64,000 bases of DNA from Bathymodiolus brooksi (taxonomy: Eukaryota; Mollusca; Bivalvia; Mytilida; Modiolidae), in NCBI GenBank assembly GCA_963680875.1, contig OY804582.1:48192646-48256645 (forward strand). The letters are read 5' to 3'. The position numbers were made by a program, and so were the translations under genes. This document shows, piece after piece, positions 21,369 through 33,410 of this stretch. Positions within the stretch are counted from its first letter, which is position 1. The number at the start of each line of letters is the position of its first letter. The notes under the pieces were generated by a model. It was not told the origin of the DNA. It searched no databases and was given only the letters and a program-made list of their open reading frames with translations.

Positions 21369-22814
21369 TATAATATATAGCAAGTGCATAGACAAATCAG
21401 TAGCCTTTATGAAGGATTAAACATAACAGTGGGTTGGACTAATCAGAAATCAACCGTAGTCTTCCTACTCTGAATGAACCATTGTATCAGTTAGATGTGT
21501 CCTTTTTACATGCATCAAACTATAGATTATATGTTATGACAACTTCATTGGGGTTATTTAAGTATCAATTACTGCGTGTCTATCTTTTACTAAGGAACAC
21601 ACGATAAGAAACATTGTAGAAGGATATCCTGTATAAATGGGTTTATTAAATAATAAATACCGTCAATTAAACATAAAACAATGAATATAGACTCAATTCT
21701 TCCACCAGTTTTTCGGTTGTTGACTGATTTTGTCTGTTTATATAACTATGAGTTTTTACTTTCCCTTTGTAAGATTGCTCGGAGTTCGGTAATTTTGTTA
21801 TTACCATTATTTCTTCCACCAGAATCATGATATATATTAGGACTACATTCATTTTATTTTATTTTCGCCCCGTTATTCTCATCGGAAAACAAATATTATC
21901 TAGCTAAATTATATAAAACAAAACACTAGTATAGCGTTCTGTGTTCGTTACACATCACATTTAATTCACAAACAGCAATTCTTACATCTACAATACACAA
22001 CATTTTGCTTTAATATGTAAGAATATAATAAACATCGTAAGATAAAATACTTGTTTTCAAATCAACAAATCGAAGACAATATAAGAACAGAGATGTAGTC
22101 AGGATATTATACATGTATTAGTAAATAGAAAACTTAAAAAAAAACAACAAAGAAAACATCCACTAAATATCGAGTAACACGAACCCAACTAAAAACCGAT
22201 ATTTTGCTTTGGAGAAATAGTGCATGTGAAGTCACAGGACTTGAAGGAACGATCTCCCTGGTGATCCAAAGAGATATTGTCACTTTGAAAATTCAAGACG
22301 GGTATCATTGCCTGTGATTTATGGGACATTTATTATTTCTTTTATCAGAATTTCTATTCTGTGGATATAAGATCGCTAAAATAAAACAACTTCTTCCCCA
22401 GAACTGCATTGTTTGCCAACCGACTACACAGGCCACCAACATTTTCTCGACGGTCTTTTATACATTTTTACATTTTCCAAAGCAATTCTAAATATTGATC
22501 TTTGCTTGGTTAAAACATTATTTTAACATCCTTTTAGCAGTTATTGTATGTAATAGTCACTAAGATAGTTATTTCTGTTGCTTGGGGGATTTGTCAGGTG
22601 GATAAAGGGTTCTTTTTCATGCACAATTAGATGAAAATAGCATAATTTGCACACACAAAAAAACTGTTGTACCAGCTAATTGCTATGCATATGGTATTGT
22701 TATATGCAGAGTTCAAATCTCTATTAATTGTAAAACAAATAATGTCTGCTACGGACAGAATATTCTAGGTATCAATATAAGAAATAATACTATGCAATAA
22801 AAGGAAAGCTTAAA
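21369..22814. other. Intronic or intergenic sequence with small repeat traces
   Basis: A segment of about 105 bp at 21,700-21,805 ('cggttgttgactgattttgt ... ggagttcggtaatttt') recurs at 59,380-59,485. A short inverted tail trace ('gagtaacacgaacccaacta') lies near 22,173. Nothing else was recognised. Confidence 0.5.
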
Positions 22815-23175
22815 CATGATGGTCAACACTTTGAGGAATTTTAGCAAACCGAACAATGACCACAAACAAAAACCACAACATATGACATTGGAAGAAATGC
22901 TTGAAGATACCAACGTGGTAATCAGAAGCCGTCAACAAGAAGAACTGATAATACAATGACCAAAAGACAAAGGACAAAAGGACACACAATGATGTGCAAA
23001 CAATATGTACAATCTACAGATCGAGCAAAAACCGGGGATGAACTCATGTATTCCGGAAGGATAAGCAGTTCCGATCTCACCTGTGGTACCTGTCGTATTA
23101 CTCATGTTACAAACCCACTGATAAGTCATCAATACGGAAAGGGTCAGATTATGATTACGAAAAACGGAACATAAT
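22815..23175 (-). repeat. Penelope-like 3' tail, inverted copy
   Basis: On the reverse strand it carries 'atgacttatcagtgggttt', a 'gtaatacgacaggt' segment and 'tgtgtccttttgtcctttg', matching the tail downstream of the RT remnant at 36,660-36,830. The overlapping frames on both strands are not genes. Confidence 0.65.
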
Positions 23176-24224
23176 CGTGGTCATTTTGACTCACCTATTA
23201 ACAAAGATATGATTGCGAGAGTAAATCCATTTGTTCAGTAGCTCCTTTGTTAGCTTTAAATCTATACCAAGAAAATCAAACTAGAAATCACAAGTTCTTG
23301 AATATCGGAATAACTGACAGATATATACTACATATGCAGGCATTGCATGCACAAATCTATAAATGGAATGCTAAAAATGGGTCAATTGATATCATATCTT
23401 TTGTCCTATAATGCTTGGTTCTTGCCCGTCCTCCTTTGTCAATTTCTAGGTGTAGGTTCATGCTGCACCGGATAGTAAGGACAAAATTATCTAACTCGTC
23501 TATTAATAGAACCACCAGCATTGGGGAATGCAACGAATTTTCTCTTTATTCTTGTCATACAAATTATATTGTTGTTTTAAAATTCCTAATTAATTATGTT
23601 GAAACAATACTCGGACTAATGCAATACTATAATGTAAAGCCCACATCAATATTCAAACAAGAATATCCCAGTCGATTCCAATTTGTTTGGCTACGTTTAT
23701 TTCATTCATCCAGGCCTAAACATATTCTTATAAAGTTCATTCCCAATAATGACTATGAATTGCAGTGATGGGTTCTTCTTTACTTCTATGAATAAGACTA
23801 CACTTGTGTGAAGTAATCTTACATATACCGTTCGTATTTTTTCACACTGTTCTAATTTTTATTCTGAGTTGACAAATTACGATTATGGTTAACGGTTCGC
23901 GAACTAGCACGGGGATTGTATCTTTTTGAGAAGCCTCAAGAATTTATTTTAAAATTTCAAAGAGGTTTTCAATCATGGTGGTCTAGTATGTAAATCAAAA
24001 TGTCCTTTTCCCCGATCCGTGTAGAGCAAATTGCTATAAACAGGAAAAATATAAAGCGGGCGGGAAATAGTACATATTCTTAAATAATTAGGACAACGCT
24101 TGTTTTTGTTCTTTGCATGACAATTTGGTAGTCATGTGGATTGTTTGTCATAGAAATGCACAATATACGTACATTGTCAGCATGAAGATGTTTACTCCGG
24201 TTTTAAAAGGGTTAATTTTGTATT
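23176..24224. other. AT-rich sequence, no supported gene
   Basis: A 117-codon plus-strand frame at 23,415-23,768 starts with TTG and resembles nothing I know; I do not support it. Confidence 0.4.
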
Positions 24225-24690
24225 CATGTTATTTTTATTAATTTACTTGTACTGGTGTCCTACACGATTTCAATATCAGATGATGTTCCTCTTGTATTAC
24301 AGGAAAACGAAGACTGTCACTAGTATAACAGATATTTCATATTCACCACCACCCGGAGCACCTGAGTTCACCCCTTGTTCTTTGTATAGTTCGTATTGTT
24401 CAATCTTTGTTTTCTGTGCAGTGTTTTATATATCACAGTTTGTCCTTTTATCAGTTTCGCTTTGACCATGATATTGTCTGTCTTTTGTCAGTTTCTCTTT
24501 GTCCGTGATATTGACTGTCTTTTGTCAGTTTCCCTTTGGCCATGCTATTGTCTGTCGTTTGTCAGTTTCCCTTTGGCCATGTTATTGTCTGTCGTTTTCA
24601 GCTTCCCTTTGGCCACGATGTTGTTTGTCGTTTACGATGTACGGCTTCTGGATACCACTTTGATATCTTCAAACCTTTCTTGCACTCTTA
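24225..24690 (+). repeat. Penelope-like 3' tail with internal 37-bp tandem expansion
   Basis: The tail words 'gttttatatatcacagtttg' and 'ggcttctggataccactttg' flank an expanded block at 24,440-24,625, where a 37-bp unit containing 'ttgtcagtttccctttggcc' starts at 24,485, 24,522 and 24,559, with weaker units on each side. Other copies have one such unit. An acceptor-like 'ttgtattacag' at 24,302 precedes an open stretch in the B-box phase, but no matching donor was found. Confidence 0.65.
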
Positions 24691-25165
24691 CTAAGCTGTT
24701 ATATGTCCGTTATCTGTTTTTTAAAGTAAGTACAAATGGTATATATTTTCCGACAATATATGCATTTATTGTTTATTAATTGCCATGAAAAATTTGCAAT
24801 TTCGTGGGAATTTTATTTTATCTTCACTTTGTTGTTCTTCGCTGTGCATAACATATGGGTAGATATAATAAATGGAAGACATTTTTGGTGGATCTACTTT
24901 CAAGACAATACTTTTCTTTCATTTACTTTTGTCTATTTTATTCTGTATAATGAAAACGGTACATAATTAGCTTTAACAAAAATTGTAACGAAAATCTTAT
25001 AAGGTTGACATCAATAATTGTTAACCTGAGAAGAATTGCTTTCCATTGTGCTAGGCTTCAATGAAAAGCAACTCTGCTATAGCTCAAATACTAATATTAT
25101 ATACATATGTCTGTCGATAATTAATTATTAGTATAAAATATAATGATTATTATCTTATTTTTCAG

Positions 25166-25177
25166 AACAGAGCCAGT
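25166..25177 (+). CDS. B-box gene, candidate 12-nt micro-exon (phase 2)
   Basis: 'cttatttttcag' is followed by 12 bases and then GTAAGT. In the running frame these add the residues T-E-P and split codons, and phase 2 is preserved. Very short, so chance cannot be excluded; transcript data would decide. Confidence 0.35.
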
Positions 25178-25189
25178 GTAAGTTTTTAT

Positions 25190-25700
25190 TAACATATATA
25201 ATAGATTAACATTAGTTTTATTAGAGTAAGAGGAGTTGAATATCATGTAGTATGTTATGTGTCTACATACACATAAAACTGGTGTCAATCGTAGTATACA
25301 CAGATCGTACTACACCTTAATGTCTTGTCGATAATATAAATCCCCAGGATTACATAGAAGACTTCCACTAATGTCAAGCAACTTCTGTATCAGTATATAA
25401 TGTAGATAATAGAAATCCCTAGGATTACATAGGAGACTTCCACCTATGTCATACAACTTCTGTATCAGTATATAATGTAGATAATAGCAATCCCTAGGAT
25501 TACATAGGAGACTTCCACTTATGTCATACAACTTATGTATCAGTATATAATGTAGATAATAGAAATCCCTAGTATTACCTAGAAACATTCCACTTATGTC
25601 ATACTGCTTCTGCATCAGTATATAATATAGATAACTTTCATATATCACATTGTTGTATTCTACCAATGATGAACCACAGTTAATAGAGGTGTCCATTTAT
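25190..25700 (-). repeat. Dispersed repeat with a 75-bp tandem expansion (about 4 units)
   Basis: The segment from 25,190 matches 30,575-30,760 but carries four to five 75-bp units (about 25,330-25,690) where the other copy has one. 75 bp is 25 codons, so the minus strand stays open and repeats YYLHYILIQKLYDI.GSLLCN. The frame begins only inside the repeat, so I treat it as a repeat rather than a gene. Confidence 0.8.
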
Positions 25701-25806
25701 TCCATAAGTTATTATATCTGTTAATAGCTTGGGCATACATTGAATATATTTAATGGAACGATTAAATCAACACGAACTATTAAAAGATACATGTAATAAC
25801 ACCATA

Positions 25807-25884
25807 GATATCAAATGTAGTACGCACGACGCGTTTCTGGAATAACCTTCATCAGGTACGCTCAAAATCAAAAGATTGGAAAGC
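25807..25884 (+). repeat. Dispersed repeat fragment shared with 28,246-28,325
   Basis: Shared words include 'gcacgacgcg', 'ttctggaataa' and 'aggtacgctcaa(a/t)atcaaaag'. Related but weaker traces occur at 32,455-32,495 and, inverted, near 38,710. The family was not identified. Confidence 0.6.
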
Positions 25885-26474
25885 GAAATAACTTAAACTT
25901 TTGGGAGCAATAAAACCAAAGGGCCTAAGCAGTATAGTCAAAATCTGCCAAGGTCACCTATGCCTGGAGGAGGAGAACCTTAGTATAAGAAAAGTTTCTA
26001 AGCATCAAAGGGACAACCAGAAGCCATACAACTATGCGATCAGACATTATTTGCTTATGTAAACAGTGTGTTTTAACATATATAGGCTGTATCTGATGTA
26101 CATTGTTAATCTTATTCCATATGACCATTTCCCTAGCATTGCATTTCTCTCGTTTCTAGGAACCGAACGGGGTATTAGATAACTATGTAACCGATAATAT
26201 ATCTCTGAATTATGATGGTCCATGAAACCTATTGTTTTATATCATGTCAGCAAGCAGTTTAATTTAATCTTTAAAACATTAAGCAATTATTATTAAAACT
26301 AGTAAATCTGCAATATGCATTAGAGAGTGAGGTACTCAATATTTATGTGATAACATGTGTGAATTAAGAGTAGGTTATATAGAACACTGTTTTGATATAT
26401 CACATGAAAACCAAACAAATGTCTCCAGCAAAATAATTACGAAAGTATGTACGCTTCCGGTACACATGAAATTT
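25885..26474. other. AT-rich sequence, no feature seen
   Basis: No open frame or repeat beyond short tail-like traces near 25,985. Confidence 0.4.
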
Positions 26475-26585
26475 GTATGGCCAAATTTAGTTTTCTGCGT
26501 TGTGTTTTATAGATTAACGGCTTCTGAATACCTATTTGGTATCTGCAAACTTGTCGCATATATATTTTGTACAACACTGTAACTG
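26475..26585 (+). repeat. Penelope-like 3' tail, short copy
   Basis: It carries 'gttttctgcgttgtgttttatag' type words and 'acggcttctgaatacc(t)atttggtatct', the end of the tail family. Confidence 0.5.
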
Positions 26586-27690
26586 GGAATGTTAAATGCC
26601 AAGAAACCTGAGCAGTGAATTAAGTCCCGTGATTAAAAAATGTAAAATGTAAAAACGGTGGTGTGCACAGAAGGCTATAATGATGCAGCTGTAAGTTGTA
26701 TGATCACATCACGCCATCAAAAGGGAATCTTTGGTCTAGAAAACTAGGTTATCCACGACAAGTGCCGCTACCAACCAATGAAAGTGAGTGGTCATGTATA
26801 TGTGTGTAAGGGATGTCAATTTTTTCTGCTTCTATGATTTGCGATTAGATTGTGGAGCTGTGTTAATAGATTGTTCTTTTTTTTTCTTTCCTTTTTCACT
26901 AGTGTCCATTTTCACTATGTCTGGGGTCCAAAGAAGGGCCCAAGAGGGGCCTAAAATGATTAATTATTTTAATATTTAAAAATCTTCTTCTTGTGAACCA
27001 GCAATGCCAGAAGATTGATAATTGGCACATAACATTGATAAATCTTGAAAACAGGAATCCAGTTTGACCAAATGAATTTGACTTGCAACTCGGCTGGTGC
27101 ATCTCTGATGCTTTCTCGTCATTTGTATATGTTTCAATTAAACATTTCACCTATTTATCTACTGATAATTTTCTTTCATTGAATGTTAAGCAATAACACA
27201 TTTATCAGTCATATAAATAGAAATGTAGATGCATGTACATTGGTTAGTGCACAGGACTGTGATCATTTACTCTGCATTCTATGACGCGCAAGAGGGTACT
27301 GTAGGCATGTTAATGTTACGCAGACTCCCACACGGTATTCCAGTCTTTTGCCTTTGATTATACCTGATTAGCTTAAACATATTTTGTTCAACATTTTGAA
27401 AAAGATGTGACCCCATATGTGTGCCGTGTACCTCGAATAGGCTCATAATAACACATGTTTGGTCATCGTAAAATGCAGACTAAATGAGGTTATATACTTG
27501 TCTTGTGTTGTGACCCGTGATGATGGAGGTCGGGTTCCTGGTGACTTTTACCCTTACTTCATCTAGACGGGAGATCAAGTGAACTAGATTCGATCAATCA
27601 GCTGATCCCAATTCAAAAATACACTAAATTTGTAAAATCATAAAATAAATTAAGGTTCATCTTATACAGTCATATGTATAAAAGTCACTG
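26586..27690. other. No supported feature
   Basis: Two short overlapping frames (26,788-26,979 plus; 26,899-27,150 minus) have no recognisable content. Confidence 0.4.
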
Positions 27691-27875
27691 ATTGGAACCT
27701 GGGAATGTGGGGTTCCCCCGTTGTGTTACTCTATATTTAGTTTTATGTGTATCTTTTGTAGATCATTGTTTATCCTTTTGTCTTTTTTCGTTTGACCATT
27801 GTGTTGTCTGTCCTTCTTCGATTTACGAATTAGGATTACCCTTTGGTATGTACAAACTCTTCTTACTATTAATAT
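27691..27875 (+). repeat. Penelope-like 3' tail copy
   Basis: It reads 'gtggggttcccccgttgtgtt', 'agttttatgtgtatcttttg', 'tagatcattgtttatcc' and 'accctttggtatgtacaaa', in the same order as at 18,985-19,145. Confidence 0.65.
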
Positions 27876-27927
27876 ACAACATGAATTTGTATTTAAGGAT
27901 ATTGTTTTTTTCATATAAATGTTTTAG

Positions 27928-28045
27928 ACAGAAACGCGATATAAAACATATATCTCACTTTAAAATGTTTAAAGAGTATGTTTTCTACGTCAATGAAAAT
28001 AAACAACGGTACAACAAGAAAATATTATACTACAATACTATCTAA
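27928..28045 (+). CDS. Possible last exon of the B-box gene
   Basis: After 'aaatgttttag' the frame expected from the 12-nt micro-exon is open for 39 codons (QKRDIKHISHFKMFKEYVFY and a basic, tyrosine-rich end) to TAA at 28,043-28,045. A possible AATAAA lies near 28,242. The segment is adjacent to a Penelope-like tail, so it may be repeat-derived. Weakly supported. Confidence 0.25.
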
Positions 28046-28245
28046 GGATTGTATGAGTTTGATATTACAAGTTAAATACTTTCATGTAGCATGTACTTCT
28101 TGAGGTAAATTGAAATGAAATATACAGGCGCTATATAATACGTTCAGGAGTTGTAGGAATCACACTCTAAAGAAACGGGTATGCTATAGATGTACTGATT
28201 TAAATTGATATATATATATTATCGTCTGATTATTAGATGTTCAAT

Positions 28246-28325
28246 AAAAATATCAAATTTAGTGAGCACGACGCGGTTCTGGAATAAACATCATAAGGTA
28301 CGCTCAATATCAAAAGATTGGAAAG
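28246..28325 (+). repeat. Dispersed repeat fragment, second copy
   Basis: It is the partner of 25,807-25,884 with the same word order; ends were set by eye. Confidence 0.6.
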
Positions 28326-28861
28326 GCAAATAATTTACCGATAATCTCAGTGATTAAGAATAGATCAAGGAAACTATAATTCAGGTTTTGCTTTAGCTAA
28401 AAGTATTGTTATCAATTATTCTAATATGACGTCCTTCTTTCGCTTTGAAAACAAGCGAACGATTAATCAGATGGTAAAATCGCATAAACGCATGCGCGGT
28501 GCACATTTAAGCCAGGTGATAAAATCACGAAAGAAAATTATTTACATGATTTTTAATGTTTTAATCATCTATATCCACAGAAAATAATCAACATAGCCAA
28601 AATTAATAATATGCGACGTACAATTAAAATATCCAAACACAATATTATTGTTGCCGATGCTCCATTAATACGACTGACTTTCCTGTCCTAAAAGTACATG
28701 TGACTGATTCTCCCGTCGTAAAAGTATATGTTGATGAGGTATCGTCTGCTCGAATTTCGGAGCATAAATTGTGTTCGACATTTTCCGCAGACGTAAAAAT
28801 AAATTACCGTCTTCTAATCAAAGTATACTACCTTAGTTGCACTGTTAGACACATCAAAATC

Positions 28862-29018
28862 GAAATAAACCATAGAAGCCAGAATGTGTGTTGATGTGAA
28901 CAGAGGTTCGCAGGATATTAGTAAATGTTATCCCTCGCTACAGCTCGGGATTAAATAATAATATCCGCCAACCCATGTTAAAACTAAAAGCACATTCTGG
29001 CTTCCATGATTTATTTCT
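28862..29018. mobile_element. Fold-back element with 27-bp arms
   Basis: 'gaaataaaccatagaagcca' at 28,862 pairs with 'tggcttccatgatttatttc' ending at 29,018, with two mismatches. An inner inverted pair ('gcaggatatta' with 'taatatccgc', then 'tccctcgct' with 'agctcggga') continues the stem. The ends may extend leftwards into 28,690-28,860. Confidence 0.7.
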
Positions 29019-29439
29019 CAAATAAATAATATTTGATAATAAGATGAATTTCAACATGATATACTACATATAATTAAAGGTATTCGAAAACAAGCTTAAA
29101 ACAATGTTAAGCTTTATATAACAATGCATTTCTTGGGATTAATGACTGAAGTAGAAGGAATAAGGATGTGCTGCTGTAGGTTGTTAGTTTATGAAGTACA
29201 TTATTGCAGATTATCTCTTTCCTCGCTTGACTCTTGTTTGCTTTATCATGTTTGCATAAATAATCAGTGATAATTGTTGTAGGCATTCCTGTAAACTGTC
29301 ACATTGAATCATCGTACTAAATATCATCCTCTGGCAATATAATATGCTTACAATCAGAATTTTATGATGTCCATCATGTCCATTATTCGCATGAATTTGA
29401 GTTCAAAAATGAACTTCTCGACATAAATTATAATAATCT

Positions 29440-29540
29440 AACCCGATCCTATAATTCCACGTTCCACTAATCAATTCTAAGTTTGATGATTTTGTTGGTC
29501 GCATCTATCCAATTGCGTTTTAAGTAAAGGCTGCCACATA
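29440..29540 (+). pseudogene. Penelope-like RT fragment around the block after YIDD
   Basis: The plus strand encodes SKFDDFVGRIYPI, the segment that follows the YIDD-L-S-L-N block in the same reverse transcriptase family seen at 36,190-36,300. Frames are broken on both sides and only about 100 bp is recognisable. Confidence 0.6.
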
Positions 29541-29979
29541 TATAGTTAGATATCACACTATGTAAAGAGTGTCCTCTATGAGCTGTGTCTTCGCGTGTAA
29601 AGTGTACTGTGACTTCTTTTTTATTAACACTTTTGACGACAGGACATGCAGTGTGAAAAGATTATCGCTTGATTGGGTAATATATTTAAAATTTTTAATC
29701 ATCACAACTTATTATATAATAAATTTAGCATACATACATTCCATTTTCTCTAGATATAGCTATTGTATTTCATAACAATAGGTGTATGTTGTTTGTGTGT
29801 TCATCGATATGGACCACATGTTTGCCAATTAATTGTCAAAATATTTTTTCAAATACAAAGTCATGAATTAAACCCTGTATTAAAATCAGTCATTCTTTAA
29901 ATCCAGCAAACGATGACCACAAATAGTGTGGTATACTGTTATACTGTTACACAAGATAAATATATTTTGAAATTAACAA

Positions 29980-30430
29980 AACATCATTTACTGTATTTCG
30001 ATTCTCAAAGTATTTATTTGATATGCCAAGAGTTATCTTCATTGCATTCAATGAAAGAGTAATAACACAAATCTTTAAAAGGGCTTTAACATAAAACCAA
30101 AATTGTTGAACTAAGTTACAATACCAAAGTCTACATTTATATAGGTATTAATTACAAGGCACAATTATATGCAATAGTTTAAGTTGAAAGTTGTGTAGTT
30201 TTGTATCTTTAGTTATGCATAAGACATTGAATAAATGCCATGCCAATCGTCTACAGAAGTTTCTGAATCGTTTTCTCATTTGTTATTGCACATACTTGGC
30301 TCTTGTCGAATTCTCTGAATAAATAATTTGTAAAATTGCATATTAGGTCGTGGATCATAGTTTCACACATAATAATATGCTTCCAATTAGTTGGAATTGC
30401 ACTAATAATGCCATTCATGTATTTAGTTGA
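29980..30430 (-). repeat. Divergent copy of the LINE-linked repeat found at 47,780 and 58,130
   Basis: Plus-strand words such as 'aagagttatctt', 'gttatgcataagacattg', 'catgccaatcgtctac' and 'tcgaattctctgaataaa' align in order with 58,141-58,560 and 47,810-48,040. On the minus strand those copies encode a LINE ORF2 connector segment; here the frame is destroyed. Confidence 0.75.
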
Positions 30431-30574
30431 TATACTGTTAGGATAATATCTTTTTGCTGTTGCTTTTGTCTGTTTTTCTTGATATACTTTTAGGACAAGA
30501 TTTGCTTCCCTCTTGCCTTTGTCTGTTTTGGTTCATCTATGTTATATCAATTGTTTTCTTTCGTTTGCTCTTGT

Positions 30575-30760
30575 CTGTATATACTAAATTAACACTAGTT
30601 TAATTGAATAAAAGGAGTTGAATATCATTTATTATATTATGTGCCTACATACATAAAACTTGTGTAAAGTATGACATACACAGATCGTGTTACACCTTAC
30701 TATAATGTAGATAATAGAAATCCCTAGCATTACCTAGAAGCCATCCACTTATATCGTATT
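30575..30760. repeat. Single-unit sister of the 75-bp repeat locus at 25,190
   Basis: 'ggagttgaatatcat', 'cctacatacataaaact', 'acacagatcgtgttacacct' and one 75-bp-type unit match 25,225-25,440, without the tandem expansion. Confidence 0.75.
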
Positions 30761-32009
30761 CTCTATTCTCCAATAAAGCTAACAAAGTTTAATAAACTTT
30801 CTGTGTCAGATACTCAATTTATCTGATAACCCCTTTGGTATTTTCAAACTGTTCTTATCTAAATAAATATGTGGACAATCGCATCATACCAGATTGTCCA
30901 AACTTCCTGCTTAACAACGATTAATAATATATAGAATAAGATAGAATTATTTTAGCCGTTCATCCCATCATGTACGACCGATCATTATACCATGTACGAT
31001 AGCACACCGGGTTTTATTTAAAAAATATTGTAATGCAATAAAATTATATATGTGTATCTTATCCCTCTTCATTCATTTACATCATTATAATAAAACATTA
31101 AAAGAAAATTCAAATATGCCATACCAACGACAAAGGCACGCTCAGGACAAACCATATATTGTAACACTGGAAACTTGCGTTCTCACGGCACATAATATTT
31201 AGTCAGACCGCCACTGGGACGCAGTGTGAAGACCATACTGACTTTGAATATGTTGAATTTTCTTTAAAAAATGTAAATACAAAGCCAATTTGTATAAAAT
31301 ACTCTTATAAATAAATCATATGAATAGCACACATCACGAATTCAATCTTAAACACAAATTTAATATGAAAATGTTAACTTGTCGCACGAACAGGTGGCTA
31401 GAGAATGACTCAAACACACCTTAACAAATATCACGATATAAATATAATTAATGCTCATTGGTTGAAAACGATCACGTAGTTTTTACATTGAAAACAACAA
31501 TCCACTATTTTCCCGCTATTACTATTTGGTATCTTCAAACTCTTTTAGCGACGAACAAATATCACCTAAATGCCCTTCTTTAATATCTAAGTTAATACTG
31601 TGTTGAATTTTAATTCTTTATTAGCTGTGAAGATGAATGTATCTGCAAACACCAGTTATACCATATTCACACTATTTCCTTGTCACATTGTATTTGTGTC
31701 AGTCCATATTGTTTGTAGACAGTTTCCATTCGTATTCAACTATAATAATATAGTTACTGTTGTACCATTACACATGCAGCTTCACATACTTGAATAGTGA
31801 TAGAACCTATAGAACATATTACAGACGTATCAAACTAATAAAAAACAATAATTGAATGTGGACATCTCGGACATCATTAAAGGTGAATTCATATTATCGA
31901 AATACTTAAATAGACTTACACTATGCACTATTCAAAAAAGAATCTGATAAACAAATATCAAAATAAATATATTTTAGATTTTAGTACCGTTTTGCATCCT
32001 GACCAGCAC
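30761..32009. other. AT-rich sequence, no supported gene
   Basis: Short frames only. A tail-like 'tggtatcttcaaactctttt' trace lies near 31,530. Confidence 0.4.
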
Positions 32010-32275
32010 TCTACTGACTTAGACCGTCATGGTCGTGATTGTATCGTAGTTGGAATTACAACTACATATGCTATCGGTGCCCATCACACTAACGTGTTCG
32101 AATCCCGCTGAGGCGAAGTGCACTCGATACATCATTATGGGGTAACATTTGTCCGTGACTTGCGGCATGTCAGTAGTTTTCCCCGGGTACTCCGGTTTCC
32201 TCCACCAGTAAAACTGAAGGCAACGATATAGCTGAAATATTGTTGAAACTGGGGGTTAAACACCATAACTCTAAT
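32010..32275 (+). mobile_element. tRNA-derived SINE
   Basis: The head is tRNA-like with a good RNA polymerase III B box, 'gtgttcgaatcccgc' at about 32,094-32,108, followed by the body 'ccccgggtactccggtttcc' and the tail 'gatatagctgaaatattgtt ... ggttaaacacc'. This core is shared by widespread mollusc and metazoan SINEs, from memory. It aligns throughout with the older copy at 19,701-19,945. Confidence 0.82.
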
Positions 32276-32539
32276 CCTAACTCTCTATTGACTTGTTCTT
32301 CGGTGTCCTATTCACTCATCAAAATGACAAAGTGATGATTGATTTTCTAAATTGATATATTAACGATAACCATAAATACGGTACTAGGCTATCTAACAAA
32401 CAGACCTCTCTTAGCTGAGGACACCAGCTAAATTTATTTAGAAAGATATTGGAAGGCGTGGTTTGAATAATCTTCACCAGGCACGCTTGAATATTATAGA
32501 AAATTGTATATCTTTGAGAATAAGCAAACTAAGTAGCTT

Positions 32540-32694
32540 AAATATACAATATTGGTGAATTGACGGTAAATATAGAATTTATGTGGCGAGATTTAGAAAC
32601 GGGGAAATGACGAGCTTTTATCGAGTCTTTCCATCCGTTTTGTGCCGAGCCACATAAATTATATATTTACCGTCAATACACCAATATTGTATTT
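32540..32694. mobile_element. Fold-back MITE with 46-bp arms
   Basis: The left arm starts 'aaatatacaatattggtgaa' and ends 'atttatgtggc' at 32,587; the right arm from 32,649 is its reverse complement with about two mismatches and a 2-bp gap. The 60-bp loop has no coding content. Confidence 0.8.
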
Positions 32695-32794
32695 ATCCTG
32701 CAAGAAAATTTGCAAAAGAAAATGTTATTCAATTTAATAATAGAAAACAGATAACGGAAATCCCATTGGTACCTCAATAGTAGTTCCAGTAAAG

Positions 32795-32953
32795 GGCGTG
32801 GCTTAATAGCGTTAATAGGTTAATGTAGTAAGTGCTATTATGACAGGGGTGTGGCTTAATAGCTTTATTAGGCTAATGTGATAAGTGTTATTATGACAGG
32901 GGTGTGGCTTAATAGCTTTATTAGGCCAATGTGAAAAGTGTTATTATGACACT
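32795..32953. repeat. 53-bp minisatellite, 3 units
   Basis: The unit contains 'gtgtggcttaatagctttat' and 'gtgttattatgaca'. The second and third units are nearly identical and the first is more diverged. Confidence 0.85.
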
Positions 32954-33354
32954 GTCATAATTACGCATCAGTTTATTTCAACCCTTTTATTATGACAAAA
33001 AAATACCCAATTGTAGGATAAAACAAGTTAGCTAAAACTCCATCAAATCATCTATGTCTGAGGAAGATGAACTTAGTTTAACAATCAATACCTACTAACT
33101 GTACATTACAATACTACTTACACCATGTTAGTAATTGTCATCAACATGTAGAAGTCGCAATATATAATATAATTTTAAATTGATGGTACCACGATGGTGT
33201 TGAATGAACAGGAAAGTTAATGAGATATCATCATGCAAATTAAGGTTCATTTTCTTCAGGCATTAATATACATTTAAACTTATATATAAATGTCGCGGAA
33301 AGGAAACTAAAAATGTGACCTTTAAGAGGAGTTGTCCTCTTTAGGCAGTGATTT

Positions 33355-33366
33355 GCTATATATATA

Positions 33367-33406
<40 letters not shown>
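33355..33406. repeat. (TA)n microsatellite
   Basis: An almost pure TA run of about 50 bp with one phase break at 33,374. Confidence 0.95.

Positions 33407-33410
<4 letters not shown>

Noticed and set aside
23415..23768. 117-codon plus-strand gene
   Set aside because: TTG start, no motif, no splice or regulatory support.
24303..24370. Further B-box exon after 'ttgtattacag'
   Set aside because: Open in the expected phase, but no donor restores phase 2 and the sequence runs into a repeat tail.
32010..32108. Functional tRNA gene
   Set aside because: Only the B box is convincing; the rest is a SINE body with a second diverged copy.
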